NCBI RefSeq assembly: GCF_000406105.1
Contig: NZ_CM001974.1
Location: 4,505,050-4,569,049, forward strand
Direction: 5' to 3'
DNA length: 64,000 nt
Source: Dickeya chrysanthemi NCPPB 402
GTDB lineage: Bacteria > Pseudomonadota > Gammaproteobacteria > Enterobacterales > Enterobacteriaceae
A model generated the notes under the pieces. It worked only from the letters and a program-made list of their open reading frames with translations, ran no database searches and was not told the origin of the DNA. The translations under genes and the position numbers were made by a program. The stretch's first letter is position 1. Each line of letters starts with the position of its first letter. This document shows, one piece after another, positions 37,435-45,634 of the stretch.

Positions 37435-37701
37435 TCAGTTGTACAGCTCAGCTACGCCGCGCATCTGGTTGTCGCCGGAAGTGGCGGAAATGATGCGGAA
37501 CGATTTGGCGCCGACGGCACCCGCTTTTTCAGACAGGCTGGCTTGCAGGCCATCCAGCGTAGCGGCAGTCGCGCTGACGGTGCCGACGGACAGGCTGGCG
37601 GATTGCTGTACTTCAATCGCAGTGGACGTGGTCGCAGCAAAGGTGCCGAAAGAAACGGTAGCCAGGGCGATAACTGCAACAATATTTTTGATAGCGTTCA
37701 T
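37435..37701 (-). CDS. Periplasmic DUF1471 (YhcN/BhsA-family) peptide, copy 1
   Basis: An 88-residue secreted peptide: signal MNAIKNIVAVIALATVSFGT with cleavage after TFA. The mature domain has LSVGTVSATAATLDGLQASL and AKSFRIISATSGDNQMRGVA. Compared with copy 2 it has an insert near the mature N-terminus (TTSTAIEVQQSA against TEVQHSA). ATG at 37701 has AAGGAT 8 bases upstream; an in-frame TTG two codons earlier is unlikely. The leader holds a small hairpin. Role in stress or biofilm is inferred from the family. Confidence 0.92.
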   Translation of the reverse strand: MNAIKNIVAVIALATVSFGTFAATTSTAIEVQQSASLSVGTVSATAATLDGLQASLSEKAGAVGAKSFRIISATSGDNQMRGVAELYN

Positions 37702-37902
37702 GGTCAATATCCTTCACGTTGAATTCGGTTAATTTTCTTGTTGAAAGCCTTTTTGCTTTCGATGGAAGTGATAATAGACCTGTTGCCTCGACGTTAAAAC
37801 CGGGTTTATTTGCAGATATCATTCAAAATTTATGAATTAAAAAACACCCTTTTGTACTGTCTGCCACCTGCCAGTTTTTAGCGCAGATGGCAGAGTGGCC
37901 AG

Positions 37903-38766
37903 TTATTGCAATTCCACCCACAGCGGGTGGTGATCGGAGCCCTGATTCTCGGTATCCGCCCAGCAACGGCGCACCGTCAGCCCCAGTGAGGGCGTCAGCA
38001 GGCAGTGATCGATCCGGCCGCCGACCGCCGGATGGGTAGAACCGCTGCTCTCCGGCTGGCCTGCCGCGACCCAGGCATCCATCAACCCACGGTGACGGAC
38101 CAGCCGGCCGTGATGCGGCGACACCGGACCAATCAGACGGCTGTACTCTTCGCTCTCCGGCAGGCAGTTCAAATCCCCCATCAGGATCATCTCCTGCGGC
38201 ATTAGCGGCATCTGCCCTTCAGTCCAGCCCGAGTTCGGGTCAGGATGGCCGCCGCACCAGGCACCGCCTTCATCCGGAGCGCGGGCAAAAATCCCCAGCA
38301 TCGCGTCCACCTGCGGCAACCGGGTGCCAGCACACAGATGACTGAGATGGGTGTTATAAACGCGGATCGCCCCGCCATCAGTGTCGACAACCGTTTCCAG
38401 CACACCTTGTTGAATCGAGTGCTGGGTCAGGGTGCCGAATTTCGGCAGCGGGAAGTTACGGCTGGAGAAAATCGGCCGACGGGACAACGTCAGAGTACCA
38501 AACTGGCGACGACGGTTGACGACCCGGCCATCCGCCGACACGGTGCTGGCGTCCATGTCCAGATTGGCGCCGTACACCCAGTGATACTCGCCCAGCAGCG
38601 CCGCCAGTTCCGCCGGTTGATCGGTCATGCCGGAGCGTTGCCAGAAGCGTTCGACCTCTTGCATACAGATGATATCCGCGCCGCGCACTTCATCGGCGAT
38701 GCGAGCCAGATTGTAGCGGCCGTCGCGGCCAAGACCGTATTGAATGTTGTAGCTGACAATGAGCAT
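37903..38766 (-). CDS. Endonuclease/exonuclease/phosphatase-family (EEP) phosphodiesterase
   Basis: A 287-residue protein of the DNase I/EEP fold, with no signal peptide. Motifs are SYNIQYG (about 5-11), ICMQEVERFW with the metal glutamate (about 35), YNTHLSH (about 150), LMGDLNCLPES (about 205) and the terminal SDHHPLW. The open frame runs 54 codons further upstream into the ATPase gene; the start at 38766 is where family homology begins. It is downstream of, and co-oriented with, an ABC importer, suggesting it acts on an imported phosphodiester or phosphoester. The substrate is unknown. Confidence 0.85.
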   Translation of the reverse strand: MLIVSYNIQYGLGRDGRYNLARIADEVRGADIICMQEVERFWQRSGMTDQPAELAALLGEYHWVYGANLDMDASTVSADGRVVNRRRQFGTLTLSRRPIFSSRNFPLPKFGTLTQHSIQQGVLETVVDTDGGAIRVYNTHLSHLCAGTRLPQVDAMLGIFARAPDEGGAWCGGHPDPNSGWTEGQMPLMPQEMILMGDLNCLPESEEYSRLIGPVSPHHGRLVRHRGLMDAWVAAGQPESSGSTHPAVGGRIDHCLLTPSLGLTVRRCWADTENQGSDHHPLWVELQ

Positions 38767-38791
38767 AAGGCAACCTGTTGGTAAGTGGACG

Positions 38792-39895
38792 TTAACCTGC
38801 CGTCCGGCAGGCGGAAAACACATTGGCGGGCAGCACAACGCCGACATCTGGCAGGCGGTTGCCGTCGGCGTCAAACAGCAGCAGAGCATCCTCCGACAGC
38901 GACACCCCGACGAGCATCCCCGCGTCATACTGCGCTATCGAGCCGGCTATCAGCGCCGGCAATGAGCCGAGCGGCGTATGCAGGCGGTAGAGGATTTCCC
39001 GCCCCATCGGCTCGATGTGTTCAATGCGCCCCGCCAACAACCCGGAGTCCGGCGGCGTCAGAATGACGTCTTCCGGGCGGATACCGAGCGTGAGCCTACC
39101 CTGATAAGCCGATGACAATCCCCAGCGTATCTCGCCCACCGTCAACTGACGGCCGTTGGCCTGCCCCGGCAGCAGGCAGATCGGCGGCGAGCCGATAAAG
39201 CCGGCGACAAAGGTATTGGCGGGCTGACGATAAAGCTGTTGCGGGGTGCCGACCTGCTCCACCCGCCCCTGATTCATACAGATAATGCGGCTGGCCAGCG
39301 TCATCGCCTCCAGTTGGTCATGGGTGACCATCAAGGTGGTGGCACGCGAGCGAGCGTGAATCGCTTTTAACTCGGTGCGCATCGTCATGCGCAAGGTGGC
39401 ATCAAGGTTGGATAACGGCTCGTCCAGCAACAACAGCGACGGCCGCTTCACCAGCGCGCGCGCCAGCGCCACCCGCTGTTGCTGGCCGCCGGACAGCGCC
39501 GACGGCTTGCGATCCAGCAGTTCCGATACCTGCACCAGCGCCGCCGCTTCCCGCACCTGCCGGTCGCGCCCGGCGCGTTCGCCGGGTTTAAAACGCAGCG
39601 GAAAGGCAATGTTGTCGTACACATTCAGATGCGGGTACAGCGCGTAAGACTGGAACACCACCCCGACATTGCGATCGCGCGCGTCCACGCCGTTCACCCG
39701 ATGGCCGTCGAACAGAATCTGCCCTTGTGTCGGTGCGTACAGCCCGGCCAGCAGAAACAGCGTGGTGGACTTACCGCAGCCGGACGGCCCGAGGATCGCC
39801 ACAAACTCGCCGTCTTCCAGCGTCAGATTAACCGGGTGTAGCACCGGCGTATCGCCCCAGGCTTTGGTTACGCCATCAAGCACAATCTCTGCCAT
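38792..39895 (-). CDS. CUT1-type ABC importer ATPase (UgpC/MsmK-like)
   Basis: A 367-residue cytoplasmic ATPase: Walker [10 protein letters not shown], signature [15 protein letters not shown], Walker [13 protein letters not shown], and a C-terminal TOBE/OB domain (about 240-360) containing LGIRPEDV. It is the only ATPase among the two CUT1 importers in this window, so it could also energise the second one. The second of two adjacent ATGs is used (AAAGG 7 bases upstream). It directly follows the permease stop. Confidence 0.92.
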   Translation of the reverse strand: MAEIVLDGVTKAWGDTPVLHPVNLTLEDGEFVAILGPSGCGKSTTLFLLAGLYAPTQGQILFDGHRVNGVDARDRNVGVVFQSYALYPHLNVYDNIAFPLRFKPGERAGRDRQVREAAALVQVSELLDRKPSALSGGQQQRVALARALVKRPSLLLLDEPLSNLDATLRMTMRTELKAIHARSRATTLMVTHDQLEAMTLASRIICMNQGRVEQVGTPQQLYRQPANTFVAGFIGSPPICLLPGQANGRQLTVGEIRWGLSSAYQGRLTLGIRPEDVILTPPDSGLLAGRIEHIEPMGREILYRLHTPLGSLPALIAGSIAQYDAGMLVGVSLSEDALLLFDADGNRLPDVGVVLPANVFSACRTAG

Positions 39896-39898
39896 CAT

Positions 39899-40945
39899 TC
39901 AGCCTTTAATTCCGCCGACGCTCATCTGCGTCAGGTATTGTTGGGTTAACAGGTACAGCGCCAGTACCGGCAGGATATAGATGACGCCAACGGCGGCAAT
40001 CAGCCCGGAATCTGCGCCCATGCTGTCTTGCGACGCCCAGAACAGGTACAGGCTCATGGTCATCCGGTTGCTGTCGATCAGCAGGGTGCGTACAAAAATG
40101 TACTCCTCCCAGCCGCGCAAAAAGGCGAAGGTGGCGATGGCGATGATGCCGCCGGTCACCTGCGGCAGCACCACCAGTCGGAAGGCCTGAAAACGGCTGG
40201 CGCCGTCGGTAATGGCGCTCATTTCGATATCCCACGACACGCCGTCGAAAAAATTCTTCATCACGAAAATGGCGAACGGCAGCTCAAGGGCGCACATCAC
40301 CAGCATCACGCCCCACAGGCTGTTGAGCAGCCCCATCCAGTAGAGCTGAATAAAAATCGCCACCGTCAGCGCCATCACCGGAAAGGCGTGCAGCAATAAC
40401 AAGGCTTTCAGCACCCCTTCGCGCCGTCGAAAACCAAGCCGGGATAACGCATAGGCGGCGGGCACCGCCAGCAGCGTCACCAGTAAGGTGTGGCCGCTAG
40501 CAAACAGCAGTGAATTGCCCAACGCGGTCCAGACAGACGGCAGCGTGCCGCTCTGTACGCCGGTGGCCTGTACATCCGGGTTCCACAGAAAGCGGTAGTT
40601 GTGCAATGTGAGTTGCGGAGCAACCCACAGGCCGCACACCAGCAGCGCCGCCAGCCCAACCAGCCAGCGCAAGCGGCGGGCATGCTGTTCGGTACGCGCC
40701 CGCCAGGCGACGGCAAGCAGCAAGCCGTACGCCAGCGCGGCGATCGTCAGTAACCGCCACAGCACCTGATACTCGCTGCCACCATCCCGCTGGGTAAACG
40801 AGATAGCCAGCAGCCACAGATACGGCGTCACGATCGGTATCGAGACCAGCGTCAGAAACAGCACCACGCTCGCCAGAAACCCCACCCGGTTCCAGCGCGA
40901 GCGCGCCGCCTGACGCGCCCAGTCGACCGCGTTCATCGTCGTCAT
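39899..40945 (-). CDS. CUT1-type ABC importer permease (MalG/UgpE-like)
   Basis: A 348-residue permease with an unusually long N-terminal region: an extra pair of hydrophobic segments (about 60-110) precedes the conserved MalG-like core. EAA loop EMSAITDGASRFQAFRLVVLP near residue 255. Start ATG at 40945 overlaps the upstream permease stop (ATGA), so it is co-translated. The open frame upstream is not part of the gene. Confidence 0.9.
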   Translation of the reverse strand: MTTMNAVDWARQAARSRWNRVGFLASVVLFLTLVSIPIVTPYLWLLAISFTQRDGGSEYQVLWRLLTIAALAYGLLLAVAWRARTEQHARRLRWLVGLAALLVCGLWVAPQLTLHNYRFLWNPDVQATGVQSGTLPSVWTALGNSLLFASGHTLLVTLLAVPAAYALSRLGFRRREGVLKALLLLHAFPVMALTVAIFIQLYWMGLLNSLWGVMLVMCALELPFAIFVMKNFFDGVSWDIEMSAITDGASRFQAFRLVVLPQVTGGIIAIATFAFLRGWEEYIFVRTLLIDSNRMTMSLYLFWASQDSMGADSGLIAAVGVIYILPVLALYLLTQQYLTQMSVGGIKG

Positions 40946-41859
40946 CGCATCACCTCGATACGCGGCGGGGTAAACTGCGCGCGCATATTCATCATTCGCC
41001 ACTGCAACAGCGTCAGCAGCACCCCGAACACCATCAGCCCCAGCGCCAGCATGGCACCATAGCCATAAGCGCCGGACTCAAACGCCCGCCGGTAAATGTA
41101 GAGCGCATAGGTGGTGGTGTCGTATACCGGGCCGCCGCCGGTAATCAGCAGGATGTATTCGTAAGTCACCATCAACGACAGCGCCTGATACAGCGCAATA
41201 AAGCACACCGGGCTTTTTAACGCTGGCAGAACCACATGCCGAATCACCGACCACTCGCCAGCACCATCAACACGTGCGGCATGCCACAGATGGGCCGGAA
41301 TCGCTCGAATAGTGGAGGCGAGGATCACCATGGCAAACGAGGCCCCCACCAGACCGTTAGCCACCACAATCAGCATCATCGGATGGTCGTTACGCAGGTT
41401 AAGCGGCGGCAACCCGAACAAGCCGACCGCCACCTGATTGATCAGGCTGTGGGGCGACGGGTCCGCCGCCCAGATCCACAACAGCGCGTACAACACCGAC
41501 GGCGAAATACGCGGCAAAAACCAGATGCCGCGAAACAGCGCCCCCAGCGCCGGCGGCACCGCGGTGGTGGCAACAGCCAGCACAATCCCCAGCCCCAGAT
41601 TGAACAACAGCAGCGTGCTGACCACATACACCAGCGTGGTCAGCAAGATAGCGGGCAGGCGCTTGTCCGAAACCAGCAACCGCATCAGGTTGTCGGTGCC
41701 AAAGGCGCTTATCTGCACATTGCTGCCCATGTCGCTGAAGGCAATCACCAGATTGAGCAGCATCGGCGCGACAAAAAACACCGCCAGCACCGAAATAGCC
41801 GGGGCCAGCCAGCGCGCCGGATGCACACCGGCCGGGCGGTTCGACAACGTCACAGACAT
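40942..41859 (-). CDS. CUT1-type ABC importer permease (MalF/UgpA-like)
   Basis: A 305-residue inner-membrane permease, six TM segments, EAA loop HAARVDGAGEWSVIRHVVLP near residue 210. It precedes the second permease with a 4-base overlap and follows the binding protein after 51 bases. Confidence 0.92.
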   Translation of the reverse strand: MSVTLSNRPAGVHPARWLAPAISVLAVFFVAPMLLNLVIAFSDMGSNVQISAFGTDNLMRLLVSDKRLPAILLTTLVYVVSTLLLFNLGLGIVLAVATTAVPPALGALFRGIWFLPRISPSVLYALLWIWAADPSPHSLINQVAVGLFGLPPLNLRNDHPMMLIVVANGLVGASFAMVILASTIRAIPAHLWHAARVDGAGEWSVIRHVVLPALKSPVCFIALYQALSLMVTYEYILLITGGGPVYDTTTYALYIYRRAFESGAYGYGAMLALGLMVFGVLLTLLQWRMMNMRAQFTPPRIEVMR

Positions 41860-41910
41860 ACGCCACCTCGTTCATCAACGCGGATAACACTCTCGCCACG
41901 ATGCCTGCCA

Positions 41911-43290
41911 TCAATGCAGGCTATCGACGATTTCCACATCCTTGCCCAGTTGGGTTTCCAGCTCGTCGGCGATAAAGTCCACCGCCTGCGCCGGCGTCAT
42001 GCGTTTGGTTTCCACCGCCTGCAAGCCTTTGAACAGCACCCGGTTATAGTCGCCAAAACGGGTGTGATTCGGCACAAAGGTAATGTTTTTCATCATGTTG
42101 CCGGCTGCGCTCAACGCCCAGTTGTCGGTGTATTGCGGCATGGCGGTCTGGGCATGGCTGATGGCGGTATGATAGGAACTGACGGCGTGGCGATTGTTGT
42201 AGTACGGCAGGCTGGCGATAGCCACCAACTGCGCCGCCAGATCCTTGTACTGACTCTTGTTGCTGACCACGTAGGCGATGGGGTGCGACAGGTTGGCGGG
42301 TTTACCGCCTTTCACTAACGCCGGGGCGGCTATCCAGCCAATCTTGTGGGTGTAACCCGCTTTATCGGCGGGCCACGCCGGGCCAAAATTATCGTTCACC
42401 TGCCAGGCCATCGCCCAGATACCCTGATGGAACAGGAAGGCTTGCTCCTGCTTGAACGCAGTCTGGATGGTGTCCCAGCTCATGGCGGTGTTATCGGTCG
42501 GCGTCACGCCGGCCGCCACATTACGGGCGTACCAGCTCAGCGCCGTTTCAACCTCTTTCTTCGCAAACAGTAGTTTACCGGTTTTCTCATCCATGAATTT
42601 CGCGCCGCTGGCGGCAAACACCATCAGATAATCGATGCCGACATTCGGGCGATGCAACATGCCGATCGGCGCAGCATGGCGGTCTACCACCTCCTTCGCC
42701 AGCGCCGTCAGGTCATCCATGGTGAATTCGCCGCTGTCCACGCGAACAGGCAGGCTATCGATAAACGTCTCGTCCTTGCCAATCTTGCGCAGCATGTCTT
42801 TGTTATAGAAAAACATGCGGATTTCGGCGTCCTGCGGTATGCCATACACCTTGCCTTGATATTTCATCGCCTCCCACAACACCGGCAAAATATCGGCGTA
42901 CACCCACGGATTCGCTTTGATCTGCTCCTCCATCGGCATGGCGTAACCGTTGCGGGCAAATTCGCCGATCCACTCGTGCGGCAGCAGCACAATATCCGGC
43001 CCCTGATTAACGCCGAAGGCTTTCAGCGTATCCAACGCCAGATCGTCCCAGCCCTGCACCGCGCTGGCATGGGTATCGATAACGATTTTGCGATCCACCC
43101 CCGCGGCGGCGAATTGCTGGTTCAGCACCCCGGCCGCCTCCTCGATATTGACGGTGCGCATCGGCGCATTTCTGTCATTCAGGGTCCAGAGCTTGAGTTT
43201 GATGACATCCGCCACCGCGCTGTGGGCTATCAGCCCGCACGCCAATAACGCCGCCAGAGATAACGAAACACGTTTACGCACGAGCACCAT
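41911..43290 (-). CDS. ABC importer solute-binding protein (SBP family 1)
   Basis: A 459-residue periplasmic binding protein. The signal peptide is about 27 residues (SLSLAALLACGLIAHSAVA/DVIK). Typical family-1 features: IVLLPHEWIGEFARNGYAMP, GKVYGIPQDAEIRMFFYNKD and the late WALSAAGNMMKNITFVPNHT. First gene of the importer operon, divergent from a ROK repressor, with a perfect palindrome between them. Ligand unknown; the UgpC-type ATPase and the EEP enzyme downstream point towards a phosphorylated solute, by inference only. Confidence 0.9.
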   Translation of the reverse strand: MVLVRKRVSLSLAALLACGLIAHSAVADVIKLKLWTLNDRNAPMRTVNIEEAAGVLNQQFAAAGVDRKIVIDTHASAVQGWDDLALDTLKAFGVNQGPDIVLLPHEWIGEFARNGYAMPMEEQIKANPWVYADILPVLWEAMKYQGKVYGIPQDAEIRMFFYNKDMLRKIGKDETFIDSLPVRVDSGEFTMDDLTALAKEVVDRHAAPIGMLHRPNVGIDYLMVFAASGAKFMDEKTGKLLFAKKEVETALSWYARNVAAGVTPTDNTAMSWDTIQTAFKQEQAFLFHQGIWAMAWQVNDNFGPAWPADKAGYTHKIGWIAAPALVKGGKPANLSHPIAYVVSNKSQYKDLAAQLVAIASLPYYNNRHAVSSYHTAISHAQTAMPQYTDNWALSAAGNMMKNITFVPNHTRFGDYNRVLFKGLQAVETKRMTPAQAVDFIADELETQLGKDVEIVDSLH

Positions 43291-43312
43291 CCTGTTATTG
43301 AGGTTGACGAAT

Positions 43313-43331
43313 TAATTAAGTAACTTAATTA
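43313..43331. promoter_or_regulatory. Perfect 19-bp palindrome in the importer/ROK divergent promoter
   Basis: TAATTAAGT-A-ACTTAATTA: 9-bp perfect arms with one central base, midway between the divergent starts and overlapping TATATT. Position and symmetry make it the likely operator of the adjacent ROK repressor. Confidence 0.7.
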
Positions 43332-43381
43332 TATTGCAGACGTGTGAAGGAAACCGGACAACACCGGGATAACGGATACCC

Positions 43382-44485
43382 ATGGAAAAGCGAGAACTCA
43401 CCGCCACCCACCGCAAGCTGCTGGGGCTGCTGCGCCGTTCAGGCAGCCTGTCGCGCAGCGCGCTGGCCGCCGCCAGCGGCCTGACGACCGCCGCCGTCAG
43501 CATGATGACGCGGGACATGCTCAACCTCGGCCTGCTGGAAGAGAGCGACCGGGCGCAGGGGCGGCGCGGCCCGCCGCACATCAACCTGCGCCCGGCGGCG
43601 CACGCGGGTTATGTGCTGGGGGTGTACGCGGAATACGACCTGATTTGCCTGATTCTGATGGACTACGCCGGGCAATGTGTGGCGCAAACCACCCTGCGCG
43701 GCGATTTCCGGGTGGTGGATTCAGTAGCGGACACGCTGGCCGATGCTATCCGCACCCTGCTTGAGGCTCAGCCGCAGGCGCACGAGCGGCTACTGGCCGT
43801 CAGCCTGGCGCTGCCCGCCCGGTTTGACGGCGGCGCCATGCCGGTGTGGATCGCCCCCGGTCTGGCGGCCTGGCGCGGAGTGGATATTGCCCGGCAGTTG
43901 AGCGACCGGCTGGGCTGCCCGGTGCTGGTGGAAAACGACGCCAATTGCGCCGCCATCGGCGAATTGTATTTTGGCTCCGCCGCCCCGGACGACAGCTTTT
44001 TCTACCTGTATATCGGCAAAGGCATTGGCGGCGCACTGATCCTGAATGGCGAACTTCACCGTGGCAAGCAAGGCAACGCGGGTGAAATTGGCGCACTGCG
44101 CACCCGCGCGCAATCACGCCCATCGTTTGACGATTTGCGCAGCTGCCTGCTGGCGGCGGGCGAGTCGCTGCCCTCCGCGGCCGCCGACGCAAGCTGGCAG
44201 GCATTGGCGGCCTCGCCCGCCGGAAAGCGCTGGACCCAACGCGCGGCGGGTGAACTGTATCGGTTGGTTTATACCGTCACCGCGCTGCTCGACCCGCCCA
44301 GTCTCTACCTCGGCGGCACGCTGCCTGCGCCCTTCATGGCCGAATTACAGGCCGCCGTTATGGCTCAATCGCCCGCGCCGGACGACGACGCGCCGCTCAC
44401 ACTACCGCCGGTACGCCTCTCAACGTTACCGACACAAAACAGCGCCGCTTTCGGCGCTGCCGCGCTGGCGCTTACCCAGTGCTGA
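43382..44485 (+). CDS. ROK-family transcriptional repressor
   Basis: A 367-residue regulator. The N-terminal winged HTH (about residues 8-60) contains LSRSALAAASGLTTAAVSMM. The ROK sugar-kinase-like domain follows, with ALPARF, LVENDANCAAIGEL and YIGKGIGGALILNGEL. The zinc-binding CxCGxxGCxE motif usual after GEIG in NagC/Mlc is absent: the sequence goes GEIGALRTRAQSRPSFDDLR. It is divergent from the importer and so is probably its ligand-responsive repressor. It shares a terminator region with the convergent DUF1471 copy 2. Confidence 0.88.
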   Translation: MEKRELTATHRKLLGLLRRSGSLSRSALAAASGLTTAAVSMMTRDMLNLGLLEESDRAQGRRGPPHINLRPAAHAGYVLGVYAEYDLICLILMDYAGQCVAQTTLRGDFRVVDSVADTLADAIRTLLEAQPQAHERLLAVSLALPARFDGGAMPVWIAPGLAAWRGVDIARQLSDRLGCPVLVENDANCAAIGELYFGSAAPDDSFFYLYIGKGIGGALILNGELHRGKQGNAGEIGALRTRAQSRPSFDDLRSCLLAAGESLPSAAADASWQALAASPAGKRWTQRAAGELYRLVYTVTALLDPPSLYLGGTLPAPFMAELQAAVMAQSPAPDDDAPLTLPPVRLSTLPTQNSAAFGAAALALTQC

Positions 44486-44495
44486 AAACAACAAA

Positions 44496-44511
44496 GCCGC
44501 CCGAAGGCGGC
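44496..44511 (-). terminator. Terminator of DUF1471 copy 2
   Basis: The same GCCGCC / GGCGGC hairpin and TTTGTTGTTTT tail as in copy 1; also lies 10 bases past the ROK gene stop. Confidence 0.7.
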
Positions 44512-44552
44512 CATTGCTGCATGTGATATCGATGTGATTAATATCGATTTGA

Positions 44553-44804
44553 TTAGTTGTACAGTTCCGCCACGCCGCGCAGTTGGTTGTCGTTGCCGGT
44601 GGTAGAGATAATGCGGAACGATTTGGCGCCGGCAGCACTCGCTTTTTCAGACAGGCTGGCCTGCAAACCGTCCAGCGTATTGGCGGTAGCGCTGATGCTG
44701 CCGATGGACTGGCTGGCAGAGTGCTGTACTTCCGTCGCAGCGAAAGAACCAAAAGAAACGGTAGCCAGGGCGATAACTGCAACAACATTTTTGATAGCGT
44801 TCAT
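44553..44804 (-). CDS. Periplasmic DUF1471 (YhcN/BhsA-family) peptide, copy 2
   Basis: An 83-residue secreted peptide: signal MNAIKNVVAVIALATVSFGS ending SFA, mature TEVQHSASQSIGSISATANT and AKSFRIISTTGNDNQLRGVA. Nearly the same as copy 1 in signal and C-terminus, shorter by 5 residues after the signal. ATG at 44804 with AAGGAT 8 bases upstream. Copies 1 and 2 arose by duplication. Confidence 0.92.
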   Translation of the reverse strand: MNAIKNVVAVIALATVSFGSFAATEVQHSASQSIGSISATANTLDGLQASLSEKASAAGAKSFRIISTTGNDNQLRGVAELYN

Positions 44805-44981
44805 GGTCAATATCCTTCACGTTGAATGGGGTAATTATTCTTTTCAGGAGGCGCTTTCGCCTTCGATGGAAGTGATAATAGACCTGTTGCCTCGACGTTA
44901 AAATCGGGTTTATTTGCAGATATCATTCAAAATATATGAATGATATTTATCCGTTTATGCCGGCCTTTTTCCAGATCGGAT

Positions 44982-45257
44982 TTACTGCGGCGGGCACGAC
45001 CTGTTGATGCACGAACCGGGCTTGCCGTTGCCGGCAGCCGGACGCACCGGTATACACCCGTCGATCGCCGGCGTCCGGCCTATCGCCTGAACCCTGTCCG
45101 GGTGCGCCAGCAAATATTCCATCACAATCCGGCGGATTTCCGCCCGCTGCGCCTCGGTAAATTCACCGCGGTCATCTGCCGGATAAGGCGCGACCGCCTG
45201 CCCGCATAACGGCAGCATCAGCAATAATCCGCCCGCCGCCAGCCAGTGTAATTTCAT
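44982..45257 (-). CDS. Small secreted protein with a DsbA/ScsC-like N-terminal helix
   Basis: 91 residues. The signal peptide (LAAGGLLLMLPLCGQAVA) is followed by FTEAQRAEIRRIVMEYLLAH, resembling the N-terminal helix of periplasmic DsbA/ScsC-family thioredoxin-fold proteins. It then ends in a short tail with two cysteines (GCIPVRPAAGNGKPGSCINR), without a CxxC active site or thioredoxin fold. It could be a truncated remnant or a genuine small periplasmic protein. GAGGAGGCAG precedes the ATG, so it is probably expressed. Confidence 0.5.
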   Translation of the reverse strand: MKLHWLAAGGLLLMLPLCGQAVAPYPADDRGEFTEAQRAEIRRIVMEYLLAHPDRVQAIGRTPAIDGCIPVRPAAGNGKPGSCINRSCPPQ

Positions 45258-45634
45258 GACTGCCTCCTCCCCTCGGGAGATCCGCTATGGCAGGCTCACT
45301 TCTCCCATGAAATGGGCCTGCCGCACAGCGGATCTGAGCCTTGCCACGGCCGGTTCGCCGCGCCCCACCCGCATTCGGTTAAACGTCATACCATCCGGGA
45401 ATACGCAATCAGGCTACCGGGCAGGCGGTAAATTTGTCGTAAAAGCCTGTCATGTGGGTATAAAAATTCTGTATAGGGTCGACAAGCCGTCATATCCCTA
45501 TGATTAGAAAAAATAAACCTGGATAAACACACACCATTCCGGCGATGGCGGTAGGCAAATCCCGGCTAACGCAGGCATGATAAGCATCGATGATTGGCAG
45601 CGGGTACGCCCGCCGTTTAAAGGAGACAACGACG
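45258..45634. other. Intergenic upstream of dsdA
   Basis: About 375 bases with no supported gene; it should contain the dsdA promoter and that of the divergent small protein. No operator recognised, and no dsdC or dsdX is adjacent. Confidence 0.5.

Larger units (their letters stand above)
37371..37834 (-). repeat. DUF1471 cassette, copy 1
   Basis: A roughly 460-bp unit (terminator, gene, leader, promoter region) repeated in the same orientation at 44489-44941. Leader, signal peptide and upstream DNA (GATAATAGACCTGTTGCCTC) are nearly identical, with differences concentrated in a leader hairpin and the mature N-terminus. Confidence 0.85.
44489..44941 (-). repeat. DUF1471 cassette, copy 2
   Basis: Direct repeat of the unit at 37371-37834 (same strand). 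It includes the CAACAAAGCCGCCCGAAGGC terminator, the gene, the leader with a hairpin, and the TATCATTCAAAATATATGAA upstream border. Confidence 0.85.
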
